A stretch of 64,000 nucleotides of DNA from Limimaricola hongkongensis DSM 17492 (GCF_000600975.2 NZ_CM002676.1:1-64000); one strand, 5' to 3'. Positions 1 through 8,968 are shown, numbered from the stretch's first letter. Made by a program: numbers and translations. Notes: generated by a model not told the origin, from the letters alone.

Positions 1-549
1 GCGTCGAGCTTCTTTGCCGACCCCGAAACCGCCTATCCGCTGCGGGTCGCGGCGATGGTGGCGGCGCTGTGGTTCTGCCGGCGTCCGATCCTGCGGCTCG
101 GCTGGGGGCTGTCGCCGCTGGCGATCGGCGCAGGCGCGGTGATCGCCGGGCTGTGGATCTGGCTGGGCCAGCCATCCGGCCCGGCGGCGCAGGACACGCC
201 GGTGCTGTTGATGGGCGGGGCGGTCTTCGCCGCATGGGCCGCGATCCGGGTGTTCGGCACCGTCATGGTCGTGCCGCTGATCGAGGAGCTGTTCTTTCGC
301 TCCTATCTCTTCGATCTGCTCGGGGCGCGCCGGTCGCGGCTGGGGGCGGTCGCGGCCATCGGGCTGAGCAGCGTGGCCTTCGCGGCGCTGCACCAGCGCT
401 TTGCGCTCGCGCTGTTCGCCGGTCTGGTCTTTGCGGCGCTGGCGCTTCGGCCGCGGGGCCGCTTAAGCGACACGGTGATCTGCCATGCCACGGCGAATGC
501 GCTCATCGCGGGATACGCGGTGCTGACCGGAAACTGGTCGGCGATCTGA
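1..549 (+). CDS. CPBP-family membrane protease, probable C-terminal part of exosortase E/protease (5' end outside window)
   Basis: The reading frame is open from base 1, so the start lies upstream. The visible 182 residues are mostly hydrophobic helices. They carry the CPBP/CAAX protease signature EELFFRSYL, then a second motif with a conserved His (ALHQRF) and a final HATANA segment, matching the three motif blocks of Abi/CPBP intramembrane metalloproteases. In Rhodobacteraceae, exosortase E is fused to such a domain at its C terminus and often sits beside EPS genes. The residues before the CPBP part (YPLRVAAMVAALW) resemble the exosortase-protease junction, but the exosortase catalytic Cys/Arg/His are off-window. 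The assignment to XrtE is therefore an inference; the CPBP call is solid. No VPEID-type sorting substrate was found in the window. Confidence 0.72.
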   Translation, partial: ASSFFADPETAYPLRVAAMVAALWFCRRPILRLGWGLSPLAIGAGAVIAGLWIWLGQPSGPAAQDTPVLLMGGAVFAAWAAIRVFGTVMVVPLIEELFFRSYLFDLLGARRSRLGAVAAIGLSSVAFAALHQRFALALFAGLVFAALALRPRGRLSDTVICHATANALIAGYAVLTGNWSAI

Positions 550-578
550 AACCCGACGCCGGAGCGCCCGAAGCAAGC

Positions 579-596
579 ATCCCGCCGAGGCGGGAT
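579..596. terminator. GC-rich hairpin between convergent genes
   Basis: An 8-bp perfect inverted repeat (ATCCCGCC / GGCGGGAT) with almost no loop lies 30 bases after the protease stop and about 80 bases from the exoY stop. No T-run follows, so intrinsic termination is uncertain. Its place between convergent genes fits a bidirectional terminator. Confidence 0.4.
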
Positions 597-660
597 CAGG
601 AGCGATGGCGCGGAATTATGCGGTGGGGCGCGGCAGGCCGGGCTGCGCCCGCCCCGCCAG

Positions 661-671
661 CCCCCCCCCCC
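661..671. repeat. Poly-C tract (11 C)
   Basis: Eleven consecutive C residues lie just beyond the exoY stop codon, in the convergent intergenic gap. It is outside any supported reading frame. Confidence 0.8.
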
Positions 672-676
672 GGAGA

Positions 677-1360
677 TCAGCAGCCGGTGCGGTTCAGCAC
701 GACCCCGACGGTGCGCAGCAAGATCCCCAGATCGGTGCGCGGCGAGATCCGCTGGCGATACTCGGCGTCGAGCTGCACGCGCCTGTCGTAGCTGGTGTCG
801 TTGCGGCCCGAAACCTGCCACAGGCCGGTGACGCCGGGACGCAGCGACAGGTAGACCGGGCGGTGCGAGCCATAACGCTCGAGCTCGGTCTCGGTCACCG
901 GGCGCGGGCCGATCAGGCTCATCTCCCCGGTCAGAACGTTCCAGATCTGCGGCAATTCGTCGAGCGAGGTTTCGCGCAGGAAGTTGCCGAGCCGGGTCAC
1001 CCGGGGATCGTTGCGCAGCTTGTGGTCGCGCTCCCATTCCTCGCGCGCCTTGGGGTCCGAGGCCAGAAGCTGTTCGAGCCGTTCGCCCGCATTGGGCACC
1101 ATGGTGCGGATTTTCCAGCAGCGGAAGCTGCGCCCGTCACGCCCGATCCGGGGGTGGCCGAACAGGCCCGGCCCGCCATCGAGGCGGACGATCAGGCACA
1201 GGATCAGGATGATCGGCCCGAGCGTGGACAGCAAAAGCAGCGCCAGGACCAGATCGAGGGCTCTCTTGGCGAACCCGTCATATCGAATAGCAGGAAACCA
1301 GCGGGTACGTTCAACCTGGCTCGATCGCGTTGGCGGCGCTGCCGTCGAAGTATCCATCAT
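677..1360 (-). CDS. exoY: ExoY-type undecaprenyl-phosphate sugar phosphotransferase
   Basis: Membrane enzyme that starts EPS repeat-unit synthesis by moving a sugar-1-phosphate from a UDP-sugar to undecaprenyl phosphate at the inner face of the membrane. The protein has 227 residues, the usual size of the short ExoY/WbaP-C family. One N-terminal hydrophobic segment (ALDLVLALLLL) is followed by the family blocks KIRTM, DELPQIWNVL, MSLIGPRP and RPGVTGLWQVSGRN. The ATG at 1360 is chosen because AGGA lies about 9 bases upstream; a GTG at 1366 and a second ATG at 1357 are alternatives. It is convergent with the upstream protease and has about 570 bases of apparent non-coding DNA before it, which probably carries its promoter. 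It is the only initiating transferase seen in the locus. Confidence 0.93.
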   Translation of the reverse strand: MMDTSTAAPPTRSSQVERTRWFPAIRYDGFAKRALDLVLALLLLSTLGPIILILCLIVRLDGGPGLFGHPRIGRDGRSFRCWKIRTMVPNAGERLEQLLASDPKAREEWERDHKLRNDPRVTRLGNFLRETSLDELPQIWNVLTGEMSLIGPRPVTETELERYGSHRPVYLSLRPGVTGLWQVSGRNDTSYDRRVQLDAEYRQRISPRTDLGILLRTVGVVLNRTGC

Positions 1361-1931
1361 GACCACATCCTAAAAAACTACCGTTCAAAAACACCTTTCA
1401 CTGTCGATAGATACCGGTAACGCCGAAGCGCGCGGCTCTGCCTCGTTCCGCCATTGTTGTTGCCGGCTCTGATGGCCGGGCTTGCCGTGACGGGTCGAAA
1501 AACATTGACCCGTGGTTTCGTTTCGGGGTGCTGAAGGGATTTTCTCGCACGACACCAGACCTTTGGCCTGCTCCACCGATCGAAATCCCCGGACGACGCA
1601 CACCCCTGATCGTCGCTTTCTCTGTCCCGACTATACGATGCGGAACCGAATTCTTGCAAACTTTAACTGCATTCTTGCCATAGTTGTGTGGCAGCGGGTT
1701 GTCTGTGGGACGTTCCGTCCGGCCGGGCGCGGCGCTTGCATTCACCGGGCCAGAATCGCGGGCAGAATCGGGGCCAGGATCGGAAATCCGCTCATCATTC
1801 CCCAGCTGCGCAAGAAAGATTGCGAAATGGCCCGGGAATGCGTATCCAGAATACCATGGGTTGATCTTGCGCGGGGCCGTTCGGACGGTAAGGCGCAATG
1901 ATGTCATTCTCGCGAAAAGGGGCAGGACGCC
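1361..1931. other. Long intergenic region upstream of exoY
   Basis: About 570 bases with no convincing gene. GC content is lower than in the flanks, notably around 1620-1690, where AT-rich stretches could hold promoters. An 8-bp palindrome TACCGGTA lies at 1412-1419, about 50 bases upstream of exoY. Open frames here lack normal composition and ribosome sites. It most likely holds the control region for exoY and perhaps for the small gene at 1932. Confidence 0.5.
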
Positions 1932-2189
1932 TTGGCCAGTGTTCGAACGGAAGCTCCAGACAGCATGTCGGCAACATCCCCGAAGGCGAAGCATCGGCCA
2001 CGCCCGATGCCGCGCCGGGGATCGGTCATCGTGCTGGCGCTGGCGCTTTTGCCGCTGTCCTTCGGCATCGCGATATGGATCACGCATTCGACCGGCATCT
2101 CGCTGCTCTGGGTGCTTCCGATCCAGGGGCTGACCGGCGCCGTGCTGACCCTGGCGGTGGTGATCGTGCGGTATCTCGACAGGCGGTGA
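1932..2189 (+). CDS. Small two-helix membrane protein, unknown function
   Basis: An 85-residue frame with a basic, proline-rich N terminus and two clear hydrophobic segments (about residues 31-51 and 58-77), ending in a positively charged tail (RYLDRR). A TTG start at 1932 has a good purine-rich ribosome site (AGGGGCAGGA) just upstream; ATG codons at 1965 and 2007 are alternatives without such a site. I do not recognise the family. The layout resembles small bitopic or hairpin inner-membrane proteins. It lies alone between exoY (opposite strand) and the epimerase, so a link to EPS rests on position only. Confidence 0.45.
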   Translation: MASVRTEAPDSMSATSPKAKHRPRPMPRRGSVIVLALALLPLSFGIAIWITHSTGISLLWVLPIQGLTGAVLTLAVVIVRYLDRR

Positions 2190-2357
2190 TCCCTCCGGGC
2201 GGCGCCTTGCGGGGGCGATAAATCCTTGACCTCCCCGGCCCCCTTGGCCGACCCTTTCTTGCAAGATGCGTCCATTTCGGCCCATCCGGGCCGCCAGCGG
2301 TGATGCGCGTTTCCGATTTCGTTTTTGACAATTGCCCCATCAGCCCGGAGCTCCGAC

Positions 2358-3401
2358 ATGTCCCACGAAGATACAATTCCCCCGCTTTTTCTCGTCACGG
2401 GGGCGGCCGGGTTCGTCGGCGGTCATCTGGTGCGGCACCTGCATGCGCGGGGCGACCGGGTCCGGGCCATGGTCCGCGACGCGGCACAGGCGGCGCCGCT
2501 CGAACCCTTTGCCGAGGTCGTGGTGGGCGACATCACCCGCCCCGACACGCTCGGCCCGGCCTTTGACGGGGTCACGGGGGTCTATCATATCGCCGGGCTG
2601 TTCCGGCAGGAGGGCGTCCCGGATCGCGCGTTCTGGGACGTCAATGCCGACGGGGTGCGCCATGTCTTCGACGCGGCCATCGCCGCGGGCGCGGCCCGCG
2701 TCATCCATTGTTCGACCAACGGCGTCCACAGCGACATCAAGGATCCGCCCGCCGACGAGACCGCGGATTTCAACCCCGGCGACCTTTATCAGGTGACCAA
2801 GCTCGAAGGCGAGAAGATCGCGGAGTCCTATTTCAAGGCGGGTCGCATCGGCGGTCTCGTGATCCGGCCGACGATGATCTACGGCCCCGGCGACGACCGG
2901 ACCCTGAAGCTGTTTCGCATGATCTCGCGGCGGCGGTTCTTCTATGTCGGGCCGGGGACGGCGCTGACCCATTGGGTCGATGTCCGCGATCTCGCCGAGG
3001 CGTTCCGGCTGGCGATGCAGCGCGACGACGTCAATGGCGAAGCCTTCCTGATCGGTGGCGCGCGCTATCACGCGCTGAAGGACAACGTCCATGAAATCGC
3101 GAGGCAGCTTGGCGTGCCGGAGCCGCGGCTGCACCTGCCGGTTGCGCCGGTCATGATGCTTGCCCTACTGACCGAAAAGATCTGCAAGCCGATCGGGGTC
3201 GAACCGCCGCTGTTCCGCCGCCGCGTTTCGTTCTTTCTCAAGAACCGCGCCTACGACATCGGCAAGGCGCGGCGCATGCTGGGCTATACTCCGCGTCAGG
3301 ATTTCGCGGGCGAGGTGGCCGAGATCATCGCCGATTACCGCGCGCGCGGTCTTCTGGATGCGGCCGGGGACACCGATGGCCGATCGCGCGAAGCGGTCTG
3401 A
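2358..3401 (+). CDS. NAD-dependent epimerase/dehydratase (extended SDR)
   Basis: Predicted nucleotide-sugar epimerase/dehydratase or 3-beta-HSD-like oxidoreductase of 347 residues. The Rossmann motif TGAAGFVGGHLV is at the N terminus, an acidic/Arg NAD contact region follows, HCSTNGVH supplies the active-site Ser/Thr and YQVTKLEGE the YxxxK pair. The C-terminal substrate domain contains the GPGTALTHWVDVRDLAEAF segment typical of the extended SDR family. The ATG at 2358 is preceded by CGGAG; a TTG at 2325 is in frame but has no ribosome site. It probably makes or modifies an activated sugar for the EPS, but the substrate cannot be read from sequence. A strong hairpin follows the stop. Confidence 0.85.
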   Translation: MSHEDTIPPLFLVTGAAGFVGGHLVRHLHARGDRVRAMVRDAAQAAPLEPFAEVVVGDITRPDTLGPAFDGVTGVYHIAGLFRQEGVPDRAFWDVNADGVRHVFDAAIAAGAARVIHCSTNGVHSDIKDPPADETADFNPGDLYQVTKLEGEKIAESYFKAGRIGGLVIRPTMIYGPGDDRTLKLFRMISRRRFFYVGPGTALTHWVDVRDLAEAFRLAMQRDDVNGEAFLIGGARYHALKDNVHEIARQLGVPEPRLHLPVAPVMMLALLTEKICKPIGVEPPLFRRRVSFFLKNRAYDIGKARRMLGYTPRQDFAGEVAEIIADYRARGLLDAAGDTDGRSREAV

Positions 3402-3403
3402 GC

Positions 3404-3433
3404 GATCCGCGGGCCATTTCAGGGCCCGCGATC
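3404..3433 (+). terminator. Hairpin terminator after the epimerase gene
   Basis: The stop at 3401 is followed by a long inverted repeat, GATC-C-GCGGGCC, then a short AT-rich loop and GGGCCCGC-GATC, with one bulged base. There is no clear T-run. Its position and stability suggest termination of the epimerase transcript. Confidence 0.55.
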
Positions 3434-3679
3434 AAATCGGGGCGCGTCTTTTGGCCGTGACAGCGATCGACATCGCCGCGCCCCCGGTTTCCAATCGAGA
3501 GACATTCCCGGTATTTCCAATTTAATGTCGAGTTCGTGCCGTATTGTCGCTTTTCGGCAACGCGTGCCTTGCGCCCGGGATTAGGATCTTTCGGATATCG
3601 GGCAGGATTTACCGTCCTGAAACGTAAAAGACGTGCCAGAATGAAGGCGCGGCGCGGTTGGCCTCGAGAGGCACTGAAA

Positions 3680-4516
3680 ATGAAAATAAAAAACACGGAA
3701 TTCCAGTCTTCGTCCCCGCTGGGCAATGTGATGCATTCGCGGGATATCGTGTCGGAGACGCCCCTCGATATCGGGTCGTGCGAGCCGGATCTCGTGTCAT
3801 CGAGCGACCGCTATGCGAAACGGTTTCAGGGGCCGGCCGGCGATTGGCTCTTGGCGCGGCAAAGCGCGATCCTGCGGGATCTGATCCGGCCCTGGCCCTC
3901 GGCCAGCGTGCTCGATATCGGCGGCGGCCACGCCCAGGTCGCACGGCCGCTTGTCGCGGATGGCCACCGGCTTCGGGTGCGGGCCAGCTCGCAGGCCGCG
4001 CTCGGCCAGATTTGCCATCTGGACAGCGACCTGCTGTCGACCGAGACCGGCCCGCTGACGGTGCTGCCGCATGCCGATCGCAGCTTCGACGTCGTCATCT
4101 CGATCCGCATTCTCGCGCATGTCGGTCACTGGGACCGGCTGGTCGCGGAAATGTGCCGCGTGGCGCGGCACGCAGTGATCGTCGATTTTCCGACCCAACG
4201 CGCGGGCAACCTGTTCGGTGACCGGCTGTTCGCCCTGAAAAAGCGGGTCGAGGGCGACACCCGCCGCTATCGTTTGTTCCGGCACGATGAAATGCGCGCG
4301 CATCTGGCCGCGCAGGGGTTCGCGCCGGGCCCGGCGGTCGGGCAATTCGTGCTGCCCATGGTCGTGCACCGCGTGCTGAAACGCCCCGGCCTGTCATCGA
4401 TCCTGGAACGCGGCCTTGCGGCGGCGGGGGGTGCTGCGATCGCGACCCCCGTGATCCTCTGCGCGCGCCGCGATCCGCGGCACCCTCCGCAACACCCGGT
4501 GGCGGCCCTCACTTGA
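3680..4516 (+). CDS. Class I SAM-dependent methyltransferase
   Basis: A 278-residue protein with a methyltransferase core: motif I VLDIGGGHAQVARPL near residue 77, an acidic loop near the end of strand 2 replaced by VRASSQ, and a post-I motif DRSFDVVISIRILAHV. This is the Methyltransf_11-like layout. The C-terminal third is specific to this protein. The ATG at 3680 follows CGAGAGG at good spacing; a further ATG at 3731 is possible. The gene stands alone on the plus strand and its end overlaps the convergent acyltransferase gene by 8 bases. In an EPS locus it may O-methylate a sugar, though lipid or quinone substrates cannot be excluded. The usual acidic ribose-binding residue after strand 2 is not obvious. 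Confidence 0.78.
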   Translation: MKIKNTEFQSSSPLGNVMHSRDIVSETPLDIGSCEPDLVSSSDRYAKRFQGPAGDWLLARQSAILRDLIRPWPSASVLDIGGGHAQVARPLVADGHRLRVRASSQAALGQICHLDSDLLSTETGPLTVLPHADRSFDVVISIRILAHVGHWDRLVAEMCRVARHAVIVDFPTQRAGNLFGDRLFALKKRVEGDTRRYRLFRHDEMRAHLAAQGFAPGPAVGQFVLPMVVHRVLKRPGLSSILERGLAAAGGAAIATPVILCARRDPRHPPQHPVAALT

Positions 4517-5636
4517 CGACGGTCTCCCGCGCATAGGGCGGAACGCGCGGCGGCGCGGTCATGCCGCGCCGCAGCCGCTCGGTCAAACGGCGTTCGAGCC
4601 AGACCTGGCTCAGATGGCCCAGCAGCAGCGAGATCGGCGCCGCGATGCCGAAGAAGACGAGCTGGCTCCAATCGCCCAGCATGGCGGGCAGACCGGCCTC
4701 TCGCATCGCCGCCTTGACGATCGCCAGCACGACCGGGTGCCACAGATAGAGCGAATAGCTGATCGTGCCGAGCCAGATCATCGCCCGGCTTTGCAAGAAC
4801 CGCGCGGCGAACCAGCCCTGTCCCGCGGCGATCCCGTTCAGCGACAGGGTGGCCGCCGCGAAGGCGAGCGCGGCGAGCACGAACAGCCGCGGTTCGCTCC
4901 AGCTCCAGACCGGTTCGAAAAAAGGCGCCGCCGGCAGCGCGGCCGCCTGCCAGACGCCCAGGAACACCAGCAGCATCAGCCCCGGCGCGCGCGACAGCGC
5001 CGCCGTCACCGGCCCGCCGGGCAACCGGCCCGACCCGACCAGCAACCCGCACATGAAGAACAACGCGCGCGGATGGTGCAGCGCGAACACCGCCCCGACC
5101 ACCACAAGCGGCAGCGCCCAGCCGATCCCCGGCCAGCGCTGGCGCAGCGCGAGATAGGCAAAGCACAAAAGGTAAAAGGCGAATTCAAAGCTCAGCGTCC
5201 AGGCCGGGGGCAGGAACAGCGGCAGGTCGAACACGCCCGGCAACGCCATCAGGTTGGCAAGCGTCAACAGCACGAGGCTGGCCGGGTCGAGCGCCGCCGG
5301 CGCCCGGCTCTGGCTGATCAGCGACAGAAGCACCACCACCAGCACCGCGGTCCACAGCACCGGAAAGATCCGGGTCGCGCGGTTCAGAAGAAACCGGCCC
5401 GGGCTGCGCGCCCGCTGCATCGAACGGGCCATCACGTAGCCGCTGATCGCGAAGAAGATCTCGACGCCGTATTTCAGCGAGCGCAGACCCTCCTCGACAA
5501 GCGGCGGAAGACCCCATGAGGGCAGCCCGGAATTGACCACGTGGTAGACCAGAACGCCAAAGGCCAGCAGGCCGCGCGCGCCGTGGACGCCAAGGCTGAT
5601 CCGGCCCGGGGCCGCGGGGTCGGGCGCGGCGGTCAT
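4509..5636 (-). CDS. OafA/acyltransferase-3 family membrane acyltransferase
   Basis: A 375-residue integral membrane protein with about ten hydrophobic helices. N-terminal family features are the GARGLLAFGVLVYHV block with its conserved His and the FFAISGYVMARSM block. Later helices include WLGTISYSLYLWHPVV, a hallmark of Acyl_transf_3. Members move acyl groups, mostly acetyl, from the cytoplasm to surface sugars. Unlike the two other OafA-type proteins in this locus, it has no C-terminal SGNH domain. It is probably co-transcribed with the RTX-SGNH gene that ends 43 bases upstream, which supplies a separate SGNH domain. This pairing may split between two proteins what the other two carry as a fusion. 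Confidence 0.88.
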   Translation of the reverse strand: MTAAPDPAAPGRISLGVHGARGLLAFGVLVYHVVNSGLPSWGLPPLVEEGLRSLKYGVEIFFAISGYVMARSMQRARSPGRFLLNRATRIFPVLWTAVLVVVLLSLISQSRAPAALDPASLVLLTLANLMALPGVFDLPLFLPPAWTLSFEFAFYLLCFAYLALRQRWPGIGWALPLVVVGAVFALHHPRALFFMCGLLVGSGRLPGGPVTAALSRAPGLMLLVFLGVWQAAALPAAPFFEPVWSWSEPRLFVLAALAFAAATLSLNGIAAGQGWFAARFLQSRAMIWLGTISYSLYLWHPVVLAIVKAAMREAGLPAMLGDWSQLVFFGIAAPISLLLGHLSQVWLERRLTERLRRGMTAPPRVPPYARETVVK

Positions 5637-5679
5637 GCGCCGCCCCCGCCGCCCAAGCGCATCCCGGTCCCGCGCCGCA

Positions 5680-8600
5680 TCAGACGAGGATCACGTCGTC
5701 GGCGAGGCTGATATCGCCGAGGGTGATCTGCGCGGCATGCACCACGGAGGTGGTGGACCCCGACGCGGTGACGGTGAGATCGACCCCGCCGGTGACCGCC
5801 ACGAGCTCGAATCCGGCCTGGGCCTGGCTCAGCGTCCAGCCGAAGAAGGCGCTGATGGCGCTGACATCGATCATGTCGTTCTCGGTGGCGTTGAAATCGG
5901 CGATCCGGTCCGGGGTCGTCTGCGACAGGGATTTTTCGTCGAACACGAAATGATCCGCGCCGCCGCGCCCTTCGAGCAGATCGTTGCCGCCGCCGCCGTC
6001 GAGCCGGTTGGCGCCCGCGTCGCCGCGGATGCGGTCGCCCGCCTCGGTGCCGGTCACGTTCGCGATGCCCGGCAGCGCCACGGGGCTGCCGCCGAAGGTG
6101 CCGCCCGCAAGGCCGATCCCGCCGACGAGCAGGTCGGCCAGCGCGTCGGCATATTCGGTATAGGCGCCCGCGCTCCAATGCACCTCGTCGCCGGTCAGGT
6201 GATCGGTCTGGTCGGCGGTGTCGGAAGGCGGATGCGCGGCGTGCGGGTTCTCGAACAGCATCAGCGTCGGATGGCTGGCCTGCAGCCCGGCGATGGTGGC
6301 CTTGATGCCCGGCACATAGGTGCCGTTACCGGCATCGCCCGCCACAGCGGTGCCGCCGACGATGCTGTAGCCTTCATTCGCGAAATAGGCGTGCTCGGGT
6401 TCGTTGTCGCGGCGAGTGAGCGGCGCGAGGGTCGACACCACAAGATGCCGGTCGTCATTGCCGGACACGGCATAGAATTGTTCGACCGCGGTGGTGAGGT
6501 CCGAGACGAGATTGGCCTGCGTGCCCAGCACGTCGGCGGTCCCTTCGTCGAGATCGTTGGTGCCGAGCATCAGCAGCGTCACGTCCGGCGCGTGATCCTC
6601 GAGCATGTTGGTGAAATAGCCGTTGGCGATCAGCTGCGCCATTTCCCATCCCGCCACGCCGGCATGATCCCGGTCGAGCATTCCGGCCGGGCCGTTCTGG
6701 TAGGGGCCGACGTAATCGTACCAGCCGCCATCCGTGGCGATCCGCTCGAACATATCCTGCCGAAACCCTTCGCGCTCGGCGTTGCTCTCGGCGGGATCGT
6801 TGCGGTCGCGCCAGCCCACGGTCAGCGAATCGCCGATCGCCAGCACCCGCGCCGCGGTGGCGTAGCTCTCGGCCGCGAGGTCGATGACCACCGCCGCGGC
6901 CTCGCCCGCGAGCGACAGCGTGCCCGACGAGGCGATCCAGAAGCCCGGCCCCGAGCGGATGGTGGTGTTGCCCTCGGAATCATTGGCGGTGACCTCGGTG
7001 GTGACGGCGCCGTCATTGAAACCCGACAGGTCGAAGACAACCGACCCATCGGCGGAGATCGCGGGCGATGTCAGGCTGTTGGTGCCGTCGCTGATCGTGA
7101 TCACCGCCGTGGCGTCGGCGTCGAGCCCGGACAGCACCACCTCGACATTGCCCTCTTCGCCGGCGGTGATGAGCGTATCGGGCAGCGTCAGCGCCATGTT
7201 GGCGTCGTCATCGGCAGAGGCGCCGGTGAGCAGCAGCGTGCCGGTGGCGGGGGTGATGTCGCTCGCGGCGGCGTCGCGGATGTCGATCAGGGATATGGTG
7301 CCGAGATCAGGCGTGGCCACCGACAGCAGAGCGCCGTTCGGCCCGTCGGTGACGCTCACCGCCGCCTCGGCCTGCGACTGGTTCCAGCCGTAATGCTCGG
7401 CGACCTTCGACAGGTCGATCACGTGGCCCCCGGCGGCGGAGAAGTAATACAGCAGGTCGCGATTGCCATCGAGCGCATCCATGCCCCAGACGAAGCGATC
7501 CGCGCCCGCGCCGCCATGGAGCACGTCGAAGCCCGCGCCGCCCTCGTAGACGTCGTCGCCACCGCCGCCGCGCAGCGTGTCGCGCCCGTCGCCGCCATAG
7601 AGGATGTCGTCGCCATCGCCGTTGAACAGCTTGTCGTTGCCCGCCAGCCCGTGAAGGATCGAGCCGGTGCTTTCGGGGATCAGCGTGTCGTTGCCCGAGG
7701 TGCCGAAGATCTCGTTCTCGGCCGGGGGCGGCGTGACGGTGTCGAGCGTCAGGCCGGGGCCGTCGACGCTGGCGGTGTTGCCGGTGGTGTCGTCGACCAC
7801 CACGCGGCTGGTCAGCGGCCCGTCCTGCAGCCCGGTCAGATCGAAGCTGACGCTGCCATCGGCGGCCAGCGTGCGGGTCAGCGTGGTGGTGCCGTCGCTG
7901 ATCTCGACCACCGCGTCGGCGTCGTCATCGATGCCGGTGACGGTCATCTGCACATCGTCCGCCTCGAAGGCGTCGATCTCGGTGTCGGGGGCGGTGAGGG
8001 TGAGGTTGCCATCGGCATCGGCGCTGGTGTCGGGTGCCGTGTCGAGCGTCAGCCCCGGCCCCTGCCGCGTGGTGGCGTTGCCGCCGGCATCGGTGGCGGT
8101 GACCTCGGTGGTGACGGCGCCGTCGTCGAAGCCCGACAGGTCGAAGACAACCGACCCATCGGCGGAGATCGCGGGCGATGTCAGGCTGTTGGTGCCGTCG
8201 CTGATCGTGATCACCGCCGTGGCGTCGGCGTCGAGCCCGGACAGCACCACCTCGACATTGCCTTCCTCGCCGATGGTGATCCGGTCGTCGGGCAGGGTGA
8301 GGGCCATGTTGCCGTCATCATCGCCGGTGTCCGGCGGCGGGCCGGAGACCAAGAGCAGCGCCCCCGTCACCTCGCTCGCGGCGACGCCGCGGATGTCGAT
8401 CAGGGAAATGGTGCCGAGATCAGGCGTGGCCACCGACAGCAGGGCGCCCTTGGGCCCGTCGGTGACGCTCACCGCCGCTTCGGCCTGCGACTGGGTCCAG
8501 CCGTAATGCGCCGAGATCGCCGACAAATCGATCACGTGACCCTCGGCGGCGGAGAAATAATAGAGCAGGTCGCGATTGCCATCGAGCGCGTCCATGCCCC

Positions 8601-8841
8601 AGACGAAGCGATCCGCGCCCGTGCCGCCGATCAGAACGTCGAAGCCCGCGCCGCCCTCGTAGACGTCGTCGCCACCGCCGCCGCGCAAGGTATCGCGGCC
8701 CTCGCCGCCATAGAGGATGTCGTCGCCATTGCCGTTGACCAGGGTGTCATTGCCGCCGAGGCCGTAAAGGATCGAACCATCATGGTCGGGAGAAAGAACG
8801 TCATTACCGGAGGTTCCGAACACCTCGTCATTCGCTGACAT
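5680..8841 (-). CDS. Large RTX protein with SGNH/GDSL hydrolase domain
   Basis: A 1053-residue secreted-type protein without a signal peptide. It begins with RTX nonapeptides (GGNDTL, GGEGRDTLRGGGGDD), followed by a block ending in a YYFSAAEGHVIDLS-type segment and two Ig-like repeats of about 95 residues rich in Asp. A near copy of the RTX block plus one Ig-like repeat follows (about residues 378-617). An SGNH hydrolase domain spans about 665-910, with block I GDSLTVGW, block III GTND and block V DEVHWS. Final RTX repeats and a C-terminal segment ending VILV fit type I secretion. The ATG at 8841 has AAAGGTGG five bases upstream; the GTG at 8850 does not. No type I exporter is in the window. 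It may deacetylate or bind the EPS outside the cell. Confidence 0.85.
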   Translation of the reverse strand: MSANDEVFGTSGNDVLSPDHDGSILYGLGGNDTLVNGNGDDILYGGEGRDTLRGGGGDDVYEGGAGFDVLIGGTGADRFVWGMDALDGNRDLLYYFSAAEGHVIDLSAISAHYGWTQSQAEAAVSVTDGPKGALLSVATPDLGTISLIDIRGVAASEVTGALLLVSGPPPDTGDDDGNMALTLPDDRITIGEEGNVEVVLSGLDADATAVITISDGTNSLTSPAISADGSVVFDLSGFDDGAVTTEVTATDAGGNATTRQGPGLTLDTAPDTSADADGNLTLTAPDTEIDAFEADDVQMTVTGIDDDADAVVEISDGTTTLTRTLAADGSVSFDLTGLQDGPLTSRVVVDDTTGNTASVDGPGLTLDTVTPPPAENEIFGTSGNDTLIPESTGSILHGLAGNDKLFNGDGDDILYGGDGRDTLRGGGGDDVYEGGAGFDVLHGGAGADRFVWGMDALDGNRDLLYYFSAAGGHVIDLSKVAEHYGWNQSQAEAAVSVTDGPNGALLSVATPDLGTISLIDIRDAAASDITPATGTLLLTGASADDDANMALTLPDTLITAGEEGNVEVVLSGLDADATAVITISDGTNSLTSPAISADGSVVFDLSGFNDGAVTTEVTANDSEGNTTIRSGPGFWIASSGTLSLAGEAAAVVIDLAAESYATAARVLAIGDSLTVGWRDRNDPAESNAEREGFRQDMFERIATDGGWYDYVGPYQNGPAGMLDRDHAGVAGWEMAQLIANGYFTNMLEDHAPDVTLLMLGTNDLDEGTADVLGTQANLVSDLTTAVEQFYAVSGNDDRHLVVSTLAPLTRRDNEPEHAYFANEGYSIVGGTAVAGDAGNGTYVPGIKATIAGLQASHPTLMLFENPHAAHPPSDTADQTDHLTGDEVHWSAGAYTEYADALADLLVGGIGLAGGTFGGSPVALPGIANVTGTEAGDRIRGDAGANRLDGGGGNDLLEGRGGADHFVFDEKSLSQTTPDRIADFNATENDMIDVSAISAFFGWTLSQAQAGFELVAVTGGVDLTVTASGSTTSVVHAAQITLGDISLADDVILV
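6991..8823 (-). repeat. Intragenic duplication (about 720 bp) in the RTX-SGNH gene
   Basis: Bases 8101-8823 and 6991-7710 encode the same order of RTX block, linker and Ig-like repeat. Some stretches are identical at DNA level: the run from about 7029 matches that from about 8130 for well over 100 bases. The copies are direct repeats separated by one further Ig-like unit. Confidence 0.85.
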
Positions 8842-8968
8842 GAAAACCACCTTTCACTGACACCAGACACAGCCAAAAAAAACGGAACGGCTGGGCCCAT
8901 TATCTACACGATTGTTCAATCCACGCCATGACAATGATGCGATATGCCGGGTGGCGGTTGAATTGCGA

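Noticed and set aside
2325-2357. TTG start giving 11 extra residues to the epimerase
   Set aside because: The ATG at 2358 has a ribosome site and begins close to the Rossmann motif, as in the family.
5635-8838. Long open frame (1067 codons) antisense to the RTX-SGNH gene
   Set aside because: High GC creates long antisense frames; the protein is repetitive Gly/Val/Arg/Asp without fold motifs, and the minus-strand gene has RTX and SGNH motifs plus a good ribosome site.
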